Part shown: piece by piece, positions 63,045 to 63,308 of the stretch
Layout: the number at the start of each line of letters is the position of its first letter
Position numbering within the stretch: the first letter of the stretch is position 1
Assembly: GCA_002281875.1 (NCBI GenBank)
Contig: NCHN01000001.1
Coordinates: forward strand, 192,861-256,168
Source: Sphingobacteriia bacterium 24-36-13
GTDB lineage: Bacteria; Bacteroidota; Bacteroidia; Chitinophagales; Chitinophagaceae
Reading direction: 5' to 3'
DNA length: 63,308 nucleotides
Translations under genes and position numbers: made by a program
The notes under the pieces: model-generated
What the model was told of the DNA's origin: nothing
What the model saw: the letters and a program-made list of their open reading frames with translations, nothing else
The model's database searches: none

Positions 63045-63137
63045 CTTTGGTAATGGGGTCAATAAAGCTTTTTTCATGGCTTCATCAAAAGTCATATTTA
63101 ACTTAACAAATTTTTCTTTCTTTTTTGGTGTTGCCAT
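63021..63137 (-). CDS. 38-aa very basic protein
   Basis: 38 codons from the ATG at 63135-63137 to the stop at 63021-63023. Lysine-rich ends (MATPKKKEKFVK and PLPKKKAKKKS) enclose a helix with MTFDEAMKKALL. The ends resemble nucleic-acid-binding tails. It starts 2 bases after the stop of the partial gene upstream, so the two are cotranscribed. The coding case rests on position, composition and the shared terminator; no family is recognised. Confidence 0.6.
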   Translation of the reverse strand: MATPKKKEKFVKLNMTFDEAMKKALLTPLPKKKAKKKS

Positions 63138-63139
63138 TA

Positions 63140-63308
63140 CTAATAAAGAGATTCAAAATATTTTTTTAATTCTGCATCGGAATCAACAATAATATCATTC
63201 AATATATCAATTTCTTTTGAAAGCACTTTTTCATCAATCGGCTTTTTAATCATCATATTATATTCGCTTGATAGAGAATCAATATATGATTTTTTATATC
63301 TGTTAGTT
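63140..63308 (-). CDS. Unknown protein, N-terminus outside window
   Basis: The frame is open from the right edge to a TAG at 63140-63142, giving at least 55 residues. The visible part is helical and charged (KKPIDEKVLSKEIDILNDII), ending DAELKKYFESLY. No family is recognised. The 38-aa gene follows after 2 bases. Confidence 0.55.
   Translation of the reverse strand, partial: TNRYKKSYIDSLSSEYNMMIKKPIDEKVLSKEIDILNDIIVDSDAELKKYFESLY

Noticed and set aside
1-63308. CRISPR arrays, transposases, integrases and prophage genes
   Set aside because: No regularly spaced repeats, no recombinase or phage motifs in any plausible reading frame were seen.

Overview
The window is a gene-dense, low-GC chromosomal segment from a member of the Bacteroidota, most likely Chitinophagaceae (a Sediminibacterium-like relative; this is inferred from protein style, not from a marker search). 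The evidence is: the Bacteroidota promoter form TTTG / TAnnTTTG upstream of several genes; DUF5686, DUF4199, DUF1599, DUF4833 and fasciclin proteins; the alternative Bacteroidota GlmU; a NagB–PIG-L fusion; and A-rich start regions with few Shine-Dalgarno sites. There is no phage, insertion sequence, CRISPR array or rRNA. Two tRNAs (Arg-ACG, Pro-GGG) are present. Both end genes are cut by the window edges.

Layout. 1-2.3 kb: the 3' part of a TonB-plug/MG2-type surface protein, tRNA-Arg and a small secreted DUF1566-like protein. 2.4-10.1 kb: a one-direction cluster of a TetR regulator, myo-inositol-phosphate synthase, a PgpA-type phosphatase, GtrA, DUF5686, a CDP-alcohol phosphotransferase, DUF4833 and an Aur1-like PAP2 protein. 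It reads as an inositol phospholipid / inositol-phosphorylceramide pathway. A sphingomyelin-synthase-like protein meets it tail to tail. 10.7-17 kb: amino-sugar use (NagB–PIG-L, GH20) and a pfkA-pyk glycolytic operon. 17-25.6 kb: an RmlD-like reductase, CtlX plus an arginine deiminase, a CrtA-like protein, hutI-hutG, a 67-aa protein behind a possibly structured leader, and a second GH20. 25.7-39.2 kb: housekeeping genes (5-FTHF cyclo-ligase/lpxK/rnr, ribH, pdhA, pruA, alternative glmU–tpiA, Sua5) and a Kir-type potassium channel. 39.2-47 kb: lepA, then a long minus-strand run with a dihydroorotase-like protein lacking its metal ligands, DUF4199, two glycosyltransferases, gmhA and a GmhB-like HAD phosphatase. 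47-63 kb: tRNA-Pro, a tricorn-like protease, ndk, nrnA-like, an FKBP lipoprotein, folP, DUF1599, DoxX, CBS, DUF721–recF, pyrR-pyrB, coaD, a thioesterase, a NUDIX protein and pyrE. The right end holds short unrecognised genes.

How they work together. Most genes are core metabolism: glycolysis (pfkA, pyk, tpiA, pdhA), pyrimidines (pyrR, pyrB, pyrE and a probable pseudo-dihydroorotase), folate and cofactors (folP, ribH, coaD), and envelope glycan and lipid synthesis (lpxK, alternative glmU, gmhA, glycosyltransferases, inositol lipids). The most coherent system is the inositol lipid cluster. Its TetR regulator has a clear inverted repeat overlapping its own promoter, and the cluster carries three accessory membrane or secreted proteins of unknown role. 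The most original small-scale observations are the leader RNA at 23.6 kb, a 38-codon gene at the right edge, and several promoters lying only 3-9 bases before the start codon.
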